From positions 62,001 to 126,000 of the forward strand of contig NZ_JAINDF010000007.1 of NCBI RefSeq assembly GCF_023006325.1: a stretch of DNA of 64,000 nt. Reading direction: 5' to 3'. Shown in pieces: positions 25,636 to 34,871 of the stretch; the first letter of the stretch is position 1, and each line of letters begins with the position of its first letter. The translations under genes were made by a program, and so were the position numbers. The notes below the pieces were generated by a model. It was not told where the DNA came from. It did not search any database and was given only the letters and a program-made list of their open reading frames with translations. The DNA is from Kordiimonas marina (GTDB taxonomy: Bacteria; Pseudomonadota; Alphaproteobacteria; Sphingomonadales; Kordiimonadaceae).

Positions 25636-26292
25636 ATGGAGCTGAGTGAAAAACTTGTCCTGGCGCTGCCCAAGGGCCGGATCCTTGAAGAAGTGATGCC
25701 GCTTGTCCGCGCCGCCGGGATCGAACCCGAAGCTGCGTTCGACGACCCCAAGTCCCGCGCGCTGGAGTTCGACACCAACATTCCCGGCCTCAGCATCATC
25801 CGCGTGCGCGCGTTCGATGCCGCCACTTTCGTCGCCTTCGGCGCCGCGCATCTGGGTGTGGTGGGCAACGACGTGCTGCAGGAATTCGGCTATGCCGACC
25901 TTTACTCCCCGCTCGATCTCGACATCGGCCACTGCCGCCTGTCGCTGGCGATGCCGGTGGATGAGGCAACCGAGGACCCGAAGGAATGGTCCCACATCCG
26001 CGTGGCGACAAAGTACCCGAACATGACCCGGCGCTATTATGCCGAGCGTGGCATCCAGGCCGAATGCATCAAGCTGAACGGCGCGATGGAACTGGCGCCC
26101 AAGCTGGGGCTCAGCCGCCGCATCGTCGACCTTGTCTCCACTGGTGGCACGCTGAAGGCCAACGGCCTCAAGGAAGTGGAAGTGCTGACACACATCAGCT
26201 CCCGCCTTGTGGTCAACCGTCCGGCGTTCAAGACGCGCCCGCGTGAGATCAGCTACTGGATCGACCGTTTCCGGGAGGCAACAAATGGCTGA
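25636..26292 (+). CDS. hisG: ATP phosphoribosyltransferase, short catalytic form
   Basis: First step of histidine synthesis: ATP plus PRPP to phosphoribosyl-ATP. The product has 218 residues and lacks the C-terminal histidine-binding domain of long HisG, so it is the short form that needs HisZ as regulatory partner; no hisZ gene is in the window. Marks: Leu-Ala-Leu-Pro-Lys-Gly-Arg-Ile near 8, Gly-Val-Val-Gly-Asn-Asp near 75 and the PRPP-binding Asp-Leu-Val-Ser-Thr-Gly-Gly-Thr-Leu near 165. Start at the ATG 25636; an in-frame TTG five codons earlier is less likely. The stop overlaps hisD by eight bases. Confidence 0.95.
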   Translation: MELSEKLVLALPKGRILEEVMPLVRAAGIEPEAAFDDPKSRALEFDTNIPGLSIIRVRAFDAATFVAFGAAHLGVVGNDVLQEFGYADLYSPLDLDIGHCRLSLAMPVDEATEDPKEWSHIRVATKYPNMTRRYYAERGIQAECIKLNGAMELAPKLGLSRRIVDLVSTGGTLKANGLKEVEVLTHISSRLVVNRPAFKTRPREISYWIDRFREATNG

Positions 26293-27580
26293 GCGCCTGA
26301 ATAGCCGCGCGGCTGATTTCGAAGCCGCCTTTACCGCCCTTCTGAGCGCCAAGCGCGAAACCACGCCGGACGTACGCGAAGCCGTCCGCCATATCCTCGC
26401 TGACGTCCAAGCAGACGGCGACGACGCCCTCTACCGCCTGACCGAACGTTTCGACCGTTTCGATGCCCGCACCCGCGGCCTGAAAATCGGCGACGCTGAA
26501 GTCGACGCGGCTGTGGCCTCGGTGGATGCCGACACCATGCACGCGCTCAGCATCGCGGCGGACCGGATCCGCGCTTTCCACGCACGCCAGTTGCCCGCGG
26601 ATATCGACTATAAGGACGACACCGGCACCCGGCTCGGCCAGGTTTGGAAGCCAGTGGAAGCCGCCGGGCTTTATGTCCCGGGCGGCACCGCAAGCTACCC
26701 GTCGAGCGTGCTGATGAACGCGATCCCCGCGGCGGTTGCCGGGGTGGACCGCGTGGTCATGGTGGTGCCGACGCCCGATGACGTTCTCAACCCGCTGGTG
26801 CTGGCCGCAGCCCGCCTTGGCGGCGTGACCGAGATTTACCGCATCGGCGGCGCGCAGGCTGTGGGCGCGCTGGCATACGGCACCGAAACGATTGCGCCGG
26901 TCGACAAGATCGTCGGCCCCGGCAACGCCTATGTCGCGGAAGCCAAGCGTCAGGTGTTCGGCCAGGTCGGCATCGACACCATCGCCGGACCGAGCGAAAT
27001 CCTCGTGGTCGCCGACGACCAGAACGACCCGCGCTGGATTGCCGCTGACCTCCTGTCGCAGGCCGAGCATGACACTGCGGCCCAAAGCATCCTGATCACC
27101 GACAACGCCAGCTTCGCCGACAAGGTCGAGGCCGCGGTCGAGGAACACCTGAAAACGCTGCCGCGCAAGGATATCGCAGGCACCAGCTGGGCTGACTTCG
27201 GCGCCATCATCGTCGTCGATACGCTCAAGCACGCGCTGCCGCTGATCAACCGGCTGGCGCCTGAACACCTTGAGCTCGCGACCGAAAACCCGGAAGAGCT
27301 TATGGCGGGCGTGAAGAACGCCGGCGCCATCTTCCTCGGCCGTCACACCCCGGAAGCCATCGGTGATTATGTCGCAGGTCCCAACCACGTGCTGCCAACC
27401 GCACGGGCCGCGCGCTTCTCCGGCGGGCTCAGCGTCTATGACTTCATGAAGCGCACCACGTTTGTGGGCTGCACGGCGGACAGCCTTGCCGACATCGGCC
27501 CCGCTGCGATCCGACTCGCGGAAGAGGAAGGCCTCGGCGCCCACGCGCTTTCTGTCGCCATCCGGCTCGCGGACAGGTAA
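26285..27580 (+). CDS. hisD: Histidinol dehydrogenase
   Basis: Last two steps of histidine synthesis: oxidises L-histidinol to histidine with two NAD+, using Zn2+. The 431-residue length fits. Marks: Gly-Leu-Tyr-Val-Pro-Gly-Gly-Thr-Ala near 132, [11 protein letters not shown] near 195, Gly-Pro-Ser-Glu near 240, Asp-Leu-Leu-Ser-Gln-Ala-Glu-His near 260 (Zn ligands) and a Gly-Pro-Asn-His-Val-Leu-Pro motif near 365. Start at ATG 26285, inside the end of hisG, so the pair is translationally coupled. Confidence 0.97.
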   Translation: MAERLNSRAADFEAAFTALLSAKRETTPDVREAVRHILADVQADGDDALYRLTERFDRFDARTRGLKIGDAEVDAAVASVDADTMHALSIAADRIRAFHARQLPADIDYKDDTGTRLGQVWKPVEAAGLYVPGGTASYPSSVLMNAIPAAVAGVDRVVMVVPTPDDVLNPLVLAAARLGGVTEIYRIGGAQAVGALAYGTETIAPVDKIVGPGNAYVAEAKRQVFGQVGIDTIAGPSEILVVADDQNDPRWIAADLLSQAEHDTAAQSILITDNASFADKVEAAVEEHLKTLPRKDIAGTSWADFGAIIVVDTLKHALPLINRLAPEHLELATENPEELMAGVKNAGAIFLGRHTPEAIGDYVAGPNHVLPTARAARFSGGLSVYDFMKRTTFVGCTADSLADIGPAAIRLAEEEGLGAHALSVAIRLADR

Positions 27581-27590
27581 AAGGGGTTGC

Positions 27591-28088
27591 ATGTCTGATC
27601 AGAAACTCGTCGATGTGCAGCTTGATCAATCCACCATCGTGCGCTGGAGCGCCGATGTGGAGCATGAGCGCCGCATTGCGATTTATGATCTGCTGGAAGA
27701 AAACAGCTTCGAGCTTCTGAAGTCATCCGACGAAAGCTACAGCGGCCCCTACAAGCTGCACCTGGGCGTCCAGGAAGGCCGGCTGGTGTTCGACGTCACC
27801 AACGTTGGCAACCATCCGCTGATGAGCTTCCGCCTGGCGATGACACCCTTCCGCCGCATCATCCGCGACTATTTCGCCATCTGCGACAGCTATTATGAGG
27901 CGATCAAGACCGCGAGCCCGTCACAGATCGAGGCCATCGATATGGGCCGCCGCGGCCTTCATAACGAAGGCAGCATGCTGTTGATGGAACGGCTGGACGG
28001 CAAAATCAAAATCGATACCCAAACCGCCAGACGGCTGTTCACGCTTGTCTGTGTCCTGCACCTTAAAGAAGGCCGAGGCCCCCGATGA
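27591..28088 (+). CDS. UPF0262 family protein
   Basis: A 165-residue protein of the UPF0262 family, nearly always found between hisD and a low-molecular-weight phosphatase gene in alphaproteobacteria. Core marks are Val-Glu-His-Glu-Arg-Arg-Ile-Ala-Ile-Tyr-Asp-Leu near residue 23, Tyr-Lys-Leu-His-Leu-Gly near 52 and Arg-Arg-Ile-Ile-Arg-Asp-Tyr-Phe near 87. Function unknown. ATG at 27591 follows hisD by ten bases. The stop overlaps the phosphatase start as ATGA, so they are cotranslated. Confidence 0.93.
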   Translation: MSDQKLVDVQLDQSTIVRWSADVEHERRIAIYDLLEENSFELLKSSDESYSGPYKLHLGVQEGRLVFDVTNVGNHPLMSFRLAMTPFRRIIRDYFAICDSYYEAIKTASPSQIEAIDMGRRGLHNEGSMLLMERLDGKIKIDTQTARRLFTLVCVLHLKEGRGPR

Positions 28089-28525
28089 CCCCGACCCAAT
28101 CCCCTATGCCGCGCAGCATCCTGTTTGTCTGCAACCAGAATGCGGTCAGAAGCCCGATGGCCGAAGCCCTGGCGAAACGCCACACCAAAGGCCGCATTTT
28201 CGTGGAATCGGTCGGGCTGATCGCAGGCGCGCTCGATCCCTTCTCGGTCGCCGCCATGGCCGAGGAGAAGATCGATATCTCCAACCATGAGGCCAAGACC
28301 CTGCAGGATGTTGACCTGCATGCCTTCGACCTGATCATCACGCTGACGCCGGAGTCCCATGCCCATATCGTCCGTCTGATTGGCGATAGCCGCCCGCCGG
28401 TGGAATATTGGCCGACCCCGGACCCGTCCGACGCTGAAGGCAACCGAAGCCAGATCATGGACAGCTACCGGCTGGTCCGCGACCACCTGGAAGTCAGGAT
28501 CGCCGACCGTTTTACCTTCCCCTAA
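28085..28525 (+). CDS. Low-molecular-weight protein-tyrosine-phosphatase-like protein
   Basis: A 146-residue protein of the LMW phosphatase/arsenate reductase fold. The P-loop Cys-Asn-Gln-Asn-Ala-Val-Arg-Ser (C-x5-R) is near residue 16, and the general-acid region Trp-Pro-Thr-Pro-Asp-Pro near 108 takes the place of the usual Asp-Pro. It hydrolyses phosphotyrosine or reduces arsenate; context does not decide. It is the last gene before a 187-base gap ahead of infA and is coupled to the UPF0262 gene by ATGA. As the P-loop lacks the second Cys of thioredoxin-type arsenate reductases, phosphatase is favoured. Confidence 0.85.
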   Translation: MTPTQSPMPRSILFVCNQNAVRSPMAEALAKRHTKGRIFVESVGLIAGALDPFSVAAMAEEKIDISNHEAKTLQDVDLHAFDLIITLTPESHAHIVRLIGDSRPPVEYWPTPDPSDAEGNRSQIMDSYRLVRDHLEVRIADRFTFP

Positions 28526-28712
28526 CGCCTTTTCTTCGCCGCCGCGCACGACGATTTAGTTGCATGAGCACCACAATTGGCCCCGGATAGGCGTCCCAGA
28601 GTCACAAATCTGGCGCAGGATGCGCCAAAATTGTTGCATTTCTGCCGCAACGCCGTCATGTATGAGCGCGGCCAAGCGCCCACATGAAAGAAAGCCATAC
28701 CAAGGAGACAAA

Positions 28713-28931
28713 ATGGCTAAAGAAGAAGTTTTGGAAATGCGCGGCACAGTCACCGAACTGTTGCCGAACGCCATGTTCCGAGTGAAACTTGAAAACGGCC
28801 ACGAGATCCTCGGCCATACCGCCGGCAAAATGCGCAAAAACCGCATTCGGGTTCTGGCGGGTGACGACGTACTGGTTGAACTGACCCCGTACGACCTGAC
28901 CAAAGGCCGCATTACCTACCGTTTCAAATAA
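28713..28931 (+). CDS. infA: Translation initiation factor IF-1
   Basis: A 72-residue single OB-fold protein, the usual length. Met-Ala-Lys-Glu-Glu at the start, [14 protein letters not shown] near 11 and Met-Arg-Lys-Asn-Arg-Ile-Arg-Val near 39 match IF-1. It binds the ribosomal A site during initiation. The ATG has an AAGGAG ribosome site ten bases before it. Followed by maf, RNase G and yacG in the standard alphaproteobacterial order. The 187-base gap ahead must hold its promoter. Confidence 0.98.
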   Translation: MAKEEVLEMRGTVTELLPNAMFRVKLENGHEILGHTAGKMRKNRIRVLAGDDVLVELTPYDLTKGRITYRFK

Positions 28932-28947
28932 GACGCCGGGTGGGTTG

Positions 28948-29583
28948 ATGGCTTTGCGCCCTACAGATACACCCGCCGTGTCCCTCGGTTCCCCGTCCAT
29001 CCCCCGTTTTGTGCTCGCCTCCGCTTCGCCGCGGCGCCGGGACCTGCTAGCCCAGATCGGTATTACCCCGGACCTGATAGCACCGGCGGACCTGGACGAA
29101 ACACCTGACCCCCGCGAAAAACCGAAGCCCCACGCCGAACGGCTCGCGCGCGAAAAAGCCGCTGCGGTCGCCCGTGAGCACGAAGACGCGCTGACCCTTG
29201 CCGCCGATACGGTCGTCGCCTGTGGCCACCGGATTCTCCCGAAGGCCGAGGATGAGGCAACCGCCCGCGCGTGCCTGAAGCTCCTGTCAGGCCGCCGCCA
29301 CCGGGTGATCACCGGGATTTCGCTGGTCTTGCCGAATGGTCGCCAGCTGACCAAGTCGGTCACCACCACAGTCGCCTTCAAGGCCTTGTCCGCCGCCGAC
29401 ATCGACCGCTATATCGCAAGCGGCGACTGGCACGGCAAAGCCGGGGGCTATGCGATCCAGGGATTGGCTGCCACGTTCGTGCGCTTTATCTCCGGCTCCT
29501 ACAGCAATGTCGTCGGCCTGCCGCTTTTTGAGGTCGGCGGCTGGCTTGAAACCCACCTCAAAGACGGAAACGCCCCTCAATGA
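28948..29583 (+). CDS. maf: Maf-family nucleoside triphosphate pyrophosphatase
   Basis: A 211-residue Maf/HAM1-fold protein that hydrolyses non-canonical or pyrimidine NTPs (dTTP/UTP type) to monophosphates. Marks: Leu-Ala-Ser-Ala-Ser-Pro-Arg-Arg near residue 23 (Ser-x-Ser-x-Arg-Arg), Ala-Ala-Asp-Thr-Val-Val near 88 with the catalytic Asp, and Gly-Lys-Ala-Gly-Gly-Tyr-Ala-Ile-Gln-Gly near 165. ATG 28948 is used; a TTG one codon earlier is possible. Its stop overlaps the RNase G ATG by four bases (ATGA). Confidence 0.93.
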   Translation: MALRPTDTPAVSLGSPSIPRFVLASASPRRRDLLAQIGITPDLIAPADLDETPDPREKPKPHAERLAREKAAAVAREHEDALTLAADTVVACGHRILPKAEDEATARACLKLLSGRRHRVITGISLVLPNGRQLTKSVTTTVAFKALSAADIDRYIASGDWHGKAGGYAIQGLAATFVRFISGSYSNVVGLPLFEVGGWLETHLKDGNAPQ

Positions 29584-30968
29584 CCGGCACCATGCTTATC
29601 GAACCCGGCATCGGCCAGTGGCGCAGCGCCGTCCTGGGCGACGATGAACTGCCGGTGACGCTTACTTTCCATGAAGACATCGCGCTCAGCGCTGCAGGCG
29701 CCCTTTTCGATGCCCGCGTTACCCGCGTCGATGCCCATCTCGACATCGCCTTCCTCGACCTGGGGGATGACCGCGACGGCATGCTGAGCCTCAGGCGCGC
29801 CAAGCTTATCGCGGGCGGGCGTGCCGAGACGATCAGCGACTGCGTGACCGAAGGCCAGATGCTGCGCGTGCAGGTGGTCGCCGAACCGTCCGCGCTGGAT
29901 GACAAGGCGCTGCCGGTCACGCCGCGTCCCCGCCTGACCGGGCGGTATGTGGTCGCCGAAGCCGGGGGCGCGCGCCTGAGTTTCAGCAAGGACCTGGGCC
30001 CCAAAACGGTCAAGACACTGACCCCGATGCTGACCGGGGCCGCCAGCCGCGCGGCGCTGATCGTCCGCAGCCGCGCCGGGGAAGTGCCCGCCGAGGCCGT
30101 CGCGGTTGAGGCCGACTGGCTCACCGGTATCCTGGGCGCAAAATGCGCGGACAAGCCCGGGCTGGTGCATGCCTTCAGCCCGCTTGAGCAGGCCCTCCTC
30201 GCCGTCGGCCAGGGCACGGAAAGCCTTCTGATCGAAGGCGCGGATGCGCTGGCGCAGACAAAAGCCATGGCAGAGACCCGCTGGCCGGACCTCAGCGGCC
30301 TTGCCGAGCTTTACAAAGACACCACACCGATGTTCGAAGCCTTCGGGGTTGAAGAAGCGATCGAGGAAGCCCTGGGCGACCGGATCGAGCTGCCGTCCGG
30401 CGGCTGGCTTTCGGTCCATGAAACCCCGGCCGTGACCGCCATCGACGTCAATATGGGCGGGGCGCTCAAGGGCCGAAGCGCGGGCGAGGCCAAGCTGGTC
30501 GTCAACCTGGAGGCCGCGCTTGCGATCGCTTATCACCTGCGCTTCCAGGATATCGGCGGGCTGGTCGTCGTCGACTTTATCGACATGGCCGCCAAAGGGG
30601 CCGCGAAGGACCTTATGGACGTGCTTTCCGGCGCGCTCAAGGAAGATCATGTGCCGGTCCAGCATACCGGCCTTTCCATGTTCGGGCTGATGGAGCTTAA
30701 CCGCAAACGCAGCGGCTTGTCGCTCAGGCAGCGGATGCTGCGCCAGCACAAGGCGACCGACCGTCCCGCGGCTGTAGCGCTGAAGCTGATCCGCGATGGC
30801 GTCCGCCTCGGCCGCACCGCCAGCCCCGGCAACCTGACCGTGACCGCCCCCAAGCCCGTGCTGACCTGGCTTGAACGCCATACGGACCTGCTGGATGCCC
30901 TCAAGGCCCAGACGAGCCGTGCCGTCACCCTGGCCGAAGGCACGCCAGCCGACATCCATCTCGGCTGA
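29580..30968 (+). CDS. rng: Ribonuclease E/G family protein, short form
   Basis: A 462-residue RNase E/G-like endoribonuclease that should process rRNA or mRNA 5' ends. It has an S1-like region (residues about 35-110, Ala-Phe-Leu-Asp-Leu-Gly-Asp) and the catalytic section with Thr-Ala-Ile-Asp-Val-Asn-Met-Gly near residue 295 and Val-Val-Asp-Phe-Ile-Asp-Met near 325, whose Asp residues bind Mg2+. The Zn-link Cys-Pro-x-Cys of typical RNase E/G, expected after the Leu-Asn-Arg-Lys-Arg motif near 375, is missing: Leu-Arg-Gln-Arg-Met-Leu follows. Coupled to maf by ATGA. The call as RNase G rather than E rests on length. Confidence 0.85.
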   Translation: MTGTMLIEPGIGQWRSAVLGDDELPVTLTFHEDIALSAAGALFDARVTRVDAHLDIAFLDLGDDRDGMLSLRRAKLIAGGRAETISDCVTEGQMLRVQVVAEPSALDDKALPVTPRPRLTGRYVVAEAGGARLSFSKDLGPKTVKTLTPMLTGAASRAALIVRSRAGEVPAEAVAVEADWLTGILGAKCADKPGLVHAFSPLEQALLAVGQGTESLLIEGADALAQTKAMAETRWPDLSGLAELYKDTTPMFEAFGVEEAIEEALGDRIELPSGGWLSVHETPAVTAIDVNMGGALKGRSAGEAKLVVNLEAALAIAYHLRFQDIGGLVVVDFIDMAAKGAAKDLMDVLSGALKEDHVPVQHTGLSMFGLMELNRKRSGLSLRQRMLRQHKATDRPAAVALKLIRDGVRLGRTASPGNLTVTAPKPVLTWLERHTDLLDALKAQTSRAVTLAEGTPADIHLG

Positions 30969-30992
30969 GCATCGAATACGGAGAGCCGCCCC

Positions 30993-31217
30993 ATGACCGA
31001 TCGTAAAAAGACCGAGCAGCCCACAGCCACCAGCACAGTGCCCGTCGGCAAATGCCCCGAATGCGGCAAGCCTGCCGTCACGGCCTACCGGCCCTTCTGT
31101 TCCAAACGCTGCGCCGACGTGGACCTCGGCCGCTGGTTCAATGAAAGCTATGTGTTGCCGGGCGATAGCGAAATCCCCGACGCGGACGGGGACGATTCCC
31201 TGCCCGGCGGGCGCTGA
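30993..31217 (+). CDS. yacG: DNA gyrase inhibitor YacG
   Basis: A 74-residue zinc protein: Cys-Pro-Glu-Cys near residue 19 and Cys-Ser-Lys-Arg-Cys near 36 form the four-Cys zinc site, followed by [10 protein letters not shown], the family signature. YacG binds GyrB and blocks DNA binding in other bacteria. The ATG follows an AGAG purine run. It ends the infA-maf-rng-yacG cluster, with 24 bases to RNase G. The acidic C-terminal tail is common. Confidence 0.95.
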   Translation: MTDRKKTEQPTATSTVPVGKCPECGKPAVTAYRPFCSKRCADVDLGRWFNESYVLPGDSEIPDADGDDSLPGGR

Positions 31218-31350
31218 CGCTCCCTGCCTGCGGCCGCCGGTCACCCGGATGCGTTGCGAAGCATTCTCAATTTTCGCTTGCGGAACCACCCCTGCCTGAG
31301 GGAAGATAGCGCCGTCGATTGGGGCGACAGCAACATCTGAAGGGGCCGTT

Positions 31351-31893
31351 TTGCAAGACGCTGACCGGCTTATCGACCTTTGGCACACCCTGCCGCGGCA
31401 GAATGGGGAATCCTTGCCCCGCCGCAGCAGCTTGTCGATTGCCGCCATCGCGCCCATCCTCAGCCACTGCTGGCAGATGCGCTGGCGCAATGGGACCGAC
31501 TTCACCATAAAGCTGATGGGCGAAAAGCTGATCGAGACCTGGGGCCGCGACCTCAGCGGCAAAAACCTGTTTACCGCCTTGCCCCAGCCTTACTGCGACA
31601 CGCTCAACCGCATGGTCGCCCCGCTTTTTGCAAAGCCCTGTGCGCTCATCGTCACCCGGCACCTGAAGAAGGGCAAAGGCGGCCTTTATGAGTTTTCCAA
31701 TCTGTCCTTGCCGATGCTGGACACCGACGGCGATGCCTGCGTGGTGTTCGGCATGAGCCAGGTCACCCAGCTCGCCCCCGAACGCCCCTATTCCGGCAAG
31801 CTTTCCTTCGTAGGCGGCGAGATTAAAAGCGCCCGCTTTCTCGACCTCGGCTTCGGCGTCGCCGAGGCGGATTTCCTCAAGACTACCGCCTGA
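31351..31893 (+). CDS. PAS-fold (PAS_5/DUF1457-like) protein
   Basis: A 180-residue protein starting at TTG 31351, after a good AAGGGG ribosome site eight bases ahead. It fits the PAS_5-type family of alphaproteobacteria: Leu-Ile-Asp-Leu-Trp near residue 6, Pro-Arg-Arg-Ser-Ser-Leu near 23 and Met-Gly-Glu-Lys-Leu-Ile-Glu-Thr-Trp-Gly-Arg-Asp-Leu-Ser-Gly near 56, then Leu-Pro-Met-Leu-Asp near 118. It has no kinase, GGDEF or HTH output domain, so it may bind a ligand and work with partners elsewhere. The 133-base gap to yacG holds no gene. Confidence 0.7.
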   Translation: MQDADRLIDLWHTLPRQNGESLPRRSSLSIAAIAPILSHCWQMRWRNGTDFTIKLMGEKLIETWGRDLSGKNLFTALPQPYCDTLNRMVAPLFAKPCALIVTRHLKKGKGGLYEFSNLSLPMLDTDGDACVVFGMSQVTQLAPERPYSGKLSFVGGEIKSARFLDLGFGVAEADFLKTTA

Positions 31894-32052
31894 CTGTCGC
31901 CCGAAACACGGCCTGCCGCACTTGGCCGCGGATCATCGCCCGCCCGCAGTCAAAAAATTGAAATCAGCGCTGGACACCCACGGGAATATTGGCTAAAAGC
32001 CCCTTCGCTGACTGACGGTGGCAGCGCCTATTGCCGCCGATATTCCGATTAT

Positions 32053-32128
32053 GCCCGGGTAGCTCAGTTGGTAGAGCAGCGGATTGAAAATCCGCGTGTC
32101 GGTGGTTCGAATCCGCCCCCGGGCACCA
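32053..32128 (+). tRNA. tRNA-Phe (GAA)
   Basis: A 76-nt cloverleaf: acceptor GCCCGGG / CCCGGGC, D-arm AGCTCAGTTGGTAGAGC, anticodon stem GCGGA / TCCGC around TTGAAAA giving GAA (phenylalanine), T-arm with GGTTCGAATCC and an encoded ACCA end. A strong terminator follows three bases later. Confidence 0.98.
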
Positions 32129-32130
32129 TT

Positions 32131-32163
32131 AAAAAAGCCACTCCTTCGGGGGTGGCTTTTTTA
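32131..32163 (+). terminator. Intrinsic terminator of tRNA-Phe
   Basis: AAAAAAGCCAC, a loop containing TTCG, then GTGGCTTTTTT: a strong stem with a six-base U-run right behind tRNA-Phe. Confidence 0.9.
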
Positions 32164-32368
32164 ATGGCTCCTGCGGGGATCGGCGAGAACCGCTGTTCGT
32201 ATGCGGAGCAGAGCGTAGCAGACGTGAAGGGCTTAAGCCCGGAACGTCAATCCGCCCACCCCCGACCGCAAACCCTCGTATGACCCCCATGTGAAATTAT
32301 TTGATGACAGCAGCGCCCGGCTCCGCCAGAAATGGCTGCCTATGGACCTGTCTTTCCGGGGAAGATGA

Positions 32369-33181
32369 ATGCAGCTCGACAGTTACCTCACCCATATCGG
32401 CTTCACGGGCAAACCCGGGACAGACCTTGCGACCCTGCGCCAAATTCACCGGCTGCACGCGGAGACCATCCCCTACGAGAACCTCGACGTGCTGGCCCGT
32501 GTGCCGCTCGGCACGGATGTGGGCGCGGCCTATGACAAGATCGTCGGGCACAAGCGCGGCGGCTGGTGCTATGAGATGAACGGCCTTCTGGGCTGGGCGC
32601 TCAGCAGCATCGGCTTTGCTGTCACCCCGGTCGCCGCGGGTGTGGACCGCGCCAGCCGCGGGGACAGCTCGGTCGGCGGGCACCTGGCGCTTCTCATCGA
32701 CCTGGACGGCCAGCGTTACCTGGCCGACGTCGGCTTCGGTGACGGCCTCATGGAGCCCGCGCCCCTCAAGGAAGGCCCTTTCACGCAAGGCCAATGGACC
32801 TTCCGGCTGGAGAAGCTGGACGGCGCATGGTGGCGGTTCCACAATCACCCGGAAGGGGCTGCGCCATCGTTTGACTTCACCGAGGAGACCGCGAGCCCCG
32901 CGCTTATGGCGGAGAAATGCCAGTTCCAGCAGACCTCGCCCCTGTCCCCCTTCGTTGAGAATGCCGTATGCCAGCGGCATTTTCCCGACCGGCTGGAGGT
33001 CATGCGCGGCCGGGTCCTCAAAACCGTCCGGGCTGGCGATGTCGCGAGCCGCCGCATCGCCGATATCGACGACTACCGCCAAACGCTCATGACCCTGTTC
33101 GGCATTGAGGTCGACGCCCTGGAGCCCATCTGGCAGAAAATCCTCAAGCGCGACGCCGAGCTTTTCCCTGAAGACCAGTAA
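32369..33181 (+). CDS. nat: Arylamine N-acetyltransferase
   Basis: A 270-residue NAT-family enzyme that moves acetyl or acyl from CoA to arylamines. The catalytic triad is visible: Cys in Arg-Gly-Gly-Trp-Cys-Tyr-Glu-Met near residue 69, His in Val-Gly-Gly-His-Leu near 108 and Asp in Ala-Asp-Val-Gly-Phe-Gly-Asp near 124; Ile-Pro-Tyr-Glu-Asn near 35 is also typical. The start is an ATG at 32369 after GGGGAAG. Between the tRNA terminator and this gene are about 205 bases with no gene. Natural substrate is unknown; it stands alone on its strand ahead of a SulP gene. Confidence 0.93.
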   Translation: MQLDSYLTHIGFTGKPGTDLATLRQIHRLHAETIPYENLDVLARVPLGTDVGAAYDKIVGHKRGGWCYEMNGLLGWALSSIGFAVTPVAAGVDRASRGDSSVGGHLALLIDLDGQRYLADVGFGDGLMEPAPLKEGPFTQGQWTFRLEKLDGAWWRFHNHPEGAAPSFDFTEETASPALMAEKCQFQQTSPLSPFVENAVCQRHFPDRLEVMRGRVLKTVRAGDVASRRIADIDDYRQTLMTLFGIEVDALEPIWQKILKRDAELFPEDQ

Positions 33182-33371
33182 CACCTTGCTATAGCGGTAC
33201 AATCCCGCATGACGGGGTTACGCCGCCTCGAAGCGAGCTCTCATCACCCCCGAAAAACGTTGGAAACCGCGGCGTTTTTCTATATGAGACGCCCTTTCGA
33301 TGAGTGGCCCATAGAGGATGGTGGCGGGAAAGGCCTGCTTAAGGCCCATCCTTCTAAATACAAGGTAAGGC

Positions 33372-34856
33372 ATGTCTTCTGTATCCCGACTTCGCGCCGA
33401 ATGGTTCGGCAATATCCGCAGCGACCTTCTCGCCGGTATGGTGGTGGCGCTGGCGCTGATCCCGGAGGCGATCGCCTTCTCGATCATCGCGGGGGTCGAC
33501 CCCAAGGTCGGGCTTTATGCCTCCTTCTGTATCGCCATGACCATCGCCATCGTCGGCGGACGGCCGGGTATGATTTCGGCGGCCACGGGTGCCATGGCGC
33601 TCGTCATGGTCACGCTGGTGAAAGACCACGGCCTGAATTACCTGTTCGCCACCACGATATTGACCGGCTTTATCCAGATCGGCGCAGGCGCGCTGAGGCT
33701 CGGGTCCCTCCTCCGCTTCGTCTCCCGCTCGGTGGTGACCGGGTTCGTGAACGCGCTGGCGATCCTCATCTTCATGGCGCAGCTGCCGCAGTTCGTCGGC
33801 GCGGGGCCGATGATGTATGCGATGGTCGCGGCCGGGCTTGGCATCATTTACCTGTTGCCGCGGCTGACCCGCGCGGTGCCGTCGCCGCTCATCGCCATCA
33901 TCATCCTGACCATCGTCAGCATCAGCTTCGGGCTGGATTTGCGCACGGTCGGCGATATGGGCGAGCTGCCGCACGACCTGCCGAACTTCCTGTTCCCGGA
34001 TGTACCGCTCACGTGGGAGACGCTGACCATCATCGCGCCCTATGCCTTCACGCTGGCGGCCGTCGGCCTCCTTGAGACGCTAATGACCTCGGTGATCGTC
34101 GATGACCTCACAGATACGAACAGCCAGAAGAACCGCGAATGCGCGGGCCAGGGTGTGGCCAATATCGTCGCCGGCATGTTCGGCGGCATGGCGGGCTGCG
34201 CCATGATCGGCCAGTCGGTCATCAACGTGAAATCCGGCGGGCGCGGACGCCTGTCCACCTTCTTCGCCGGGCTGTTCCTCCTGTTCCTTATCCTCGTGCT
34301 CGATGACTGGGTGCGGCAGATCCCGATGGCGGCGCTGGTCTCCGTCATGATCATGGTCTCGATCGGCACCTTCAGCTGGGCCTCGGTCAAGAACCTGCGG
34401 ACGCACCCGAAAAGCTCCAGCCTGGTGATGATTGTCACCGTCATTGTCGTGGTGCTGACCCACGACCTGGCGAAGGGCGTGTTTGTCGGTGTGCTGATGA
34501 GCGCGCTGTTCTTCGCCCGCAAGGTCGCGCACCTGCAGGCCGTGACGTCCGAGGCGGGCGCGGACGGCAACAGCCGCACCTATCATGTGCACGGCCAGGT
34601 CTTCTTCGCGTCGGCGCCGCAGTTCGTGGCCGCCTTCGATTTCAAGGAGGTGATCGGGCGCGTCACCATCGACCTGACCCATGCCCATTTCTGGGATTTG
34701 TCAGCGGTCGGTGCGCTCGATAAGGTGGTGATGAAGTTCCGGCGCGAAGGCACGGAGGTCGAGCTTCTCGGCCTCAATGAAGCCAGCGCCACCATCGTCG
34801 ACCGCCTGGGGGAACACAATAAACCCGACGCCGTCGACATGGCGCCGGGGCACTAG
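33372..34856 (+). CDS. SulP family anion transporter with STAS domain
   Basis: A 494-residue SulP carrier. The transport core covers residues about 5-370 with the [12 protein letters not shown] motif near 22; a STAS domain follows at about 395-485 (Val-His-Gly-Gln-Val-Phe-Phe-Ala, then [10 protein letters not shown]). Its substrate may be sulfate, bicarbonate or another anion. It is 15 bases ahead of a universal stress protein gene in the same direction, so they are probably cotranscribed. In the 190-base gap upstream, AT-rich arms (AAAAACG / CGTTTTT) could mark the end of the previous transcript, but this is weak. Confidence 0.92.
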   Translation: MSSVSRLRAEWFGNIRSDLLAGMVVALALIPEAIAFSIIAGVDPKVGLYASFCIAMTIAIVGGRPGMISAATGAMALVMVTLVKDHGLNYLFATTILTGFIQIGAGALRLGSLLRFVSRSVVTGFVNALAILIFMAQLPQFVGAGPMMYAMVAAGLGIIYLLPRLTRAVPSPLIAIIILTIVSISFGLDLRTVGDMGELPHDLPNFLFPDVPLTWETLTIIAPYAFTLAAVGLLETLMTSVIVDDLTDTNSQKNRECAGQGVANIVAGMFGGMAGCAMIGQSVINVKSGGRGRLSTFFAGLFLLFLILVLDDWVRQIPMAALVSVMIMVSIGTFSWASVKNLRTHPKSSSLVMIVTVIVVVLTHDLAKGVFVGVLMSALFFARKVAHLQAVTSEAGADGNSRTYHVHGQVFFASAPQFVAAFDFKEVIGRVTIDLTHAHFWDLSAVGALDKVVMKFRREGTEVELLGLNEASATIVDRLGEHNKPDAVDMAPGH

Positions 34857-34871
34857 GGGTAAGGGAAGATC

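Noticed and set aside
29577-31562. Open frame of 661 codons on the minus strand over RNase G and yacG
   Set aside because: Antisense to genes of the conserved infA-maf-rng-yacG cluster; no recognisable domain.
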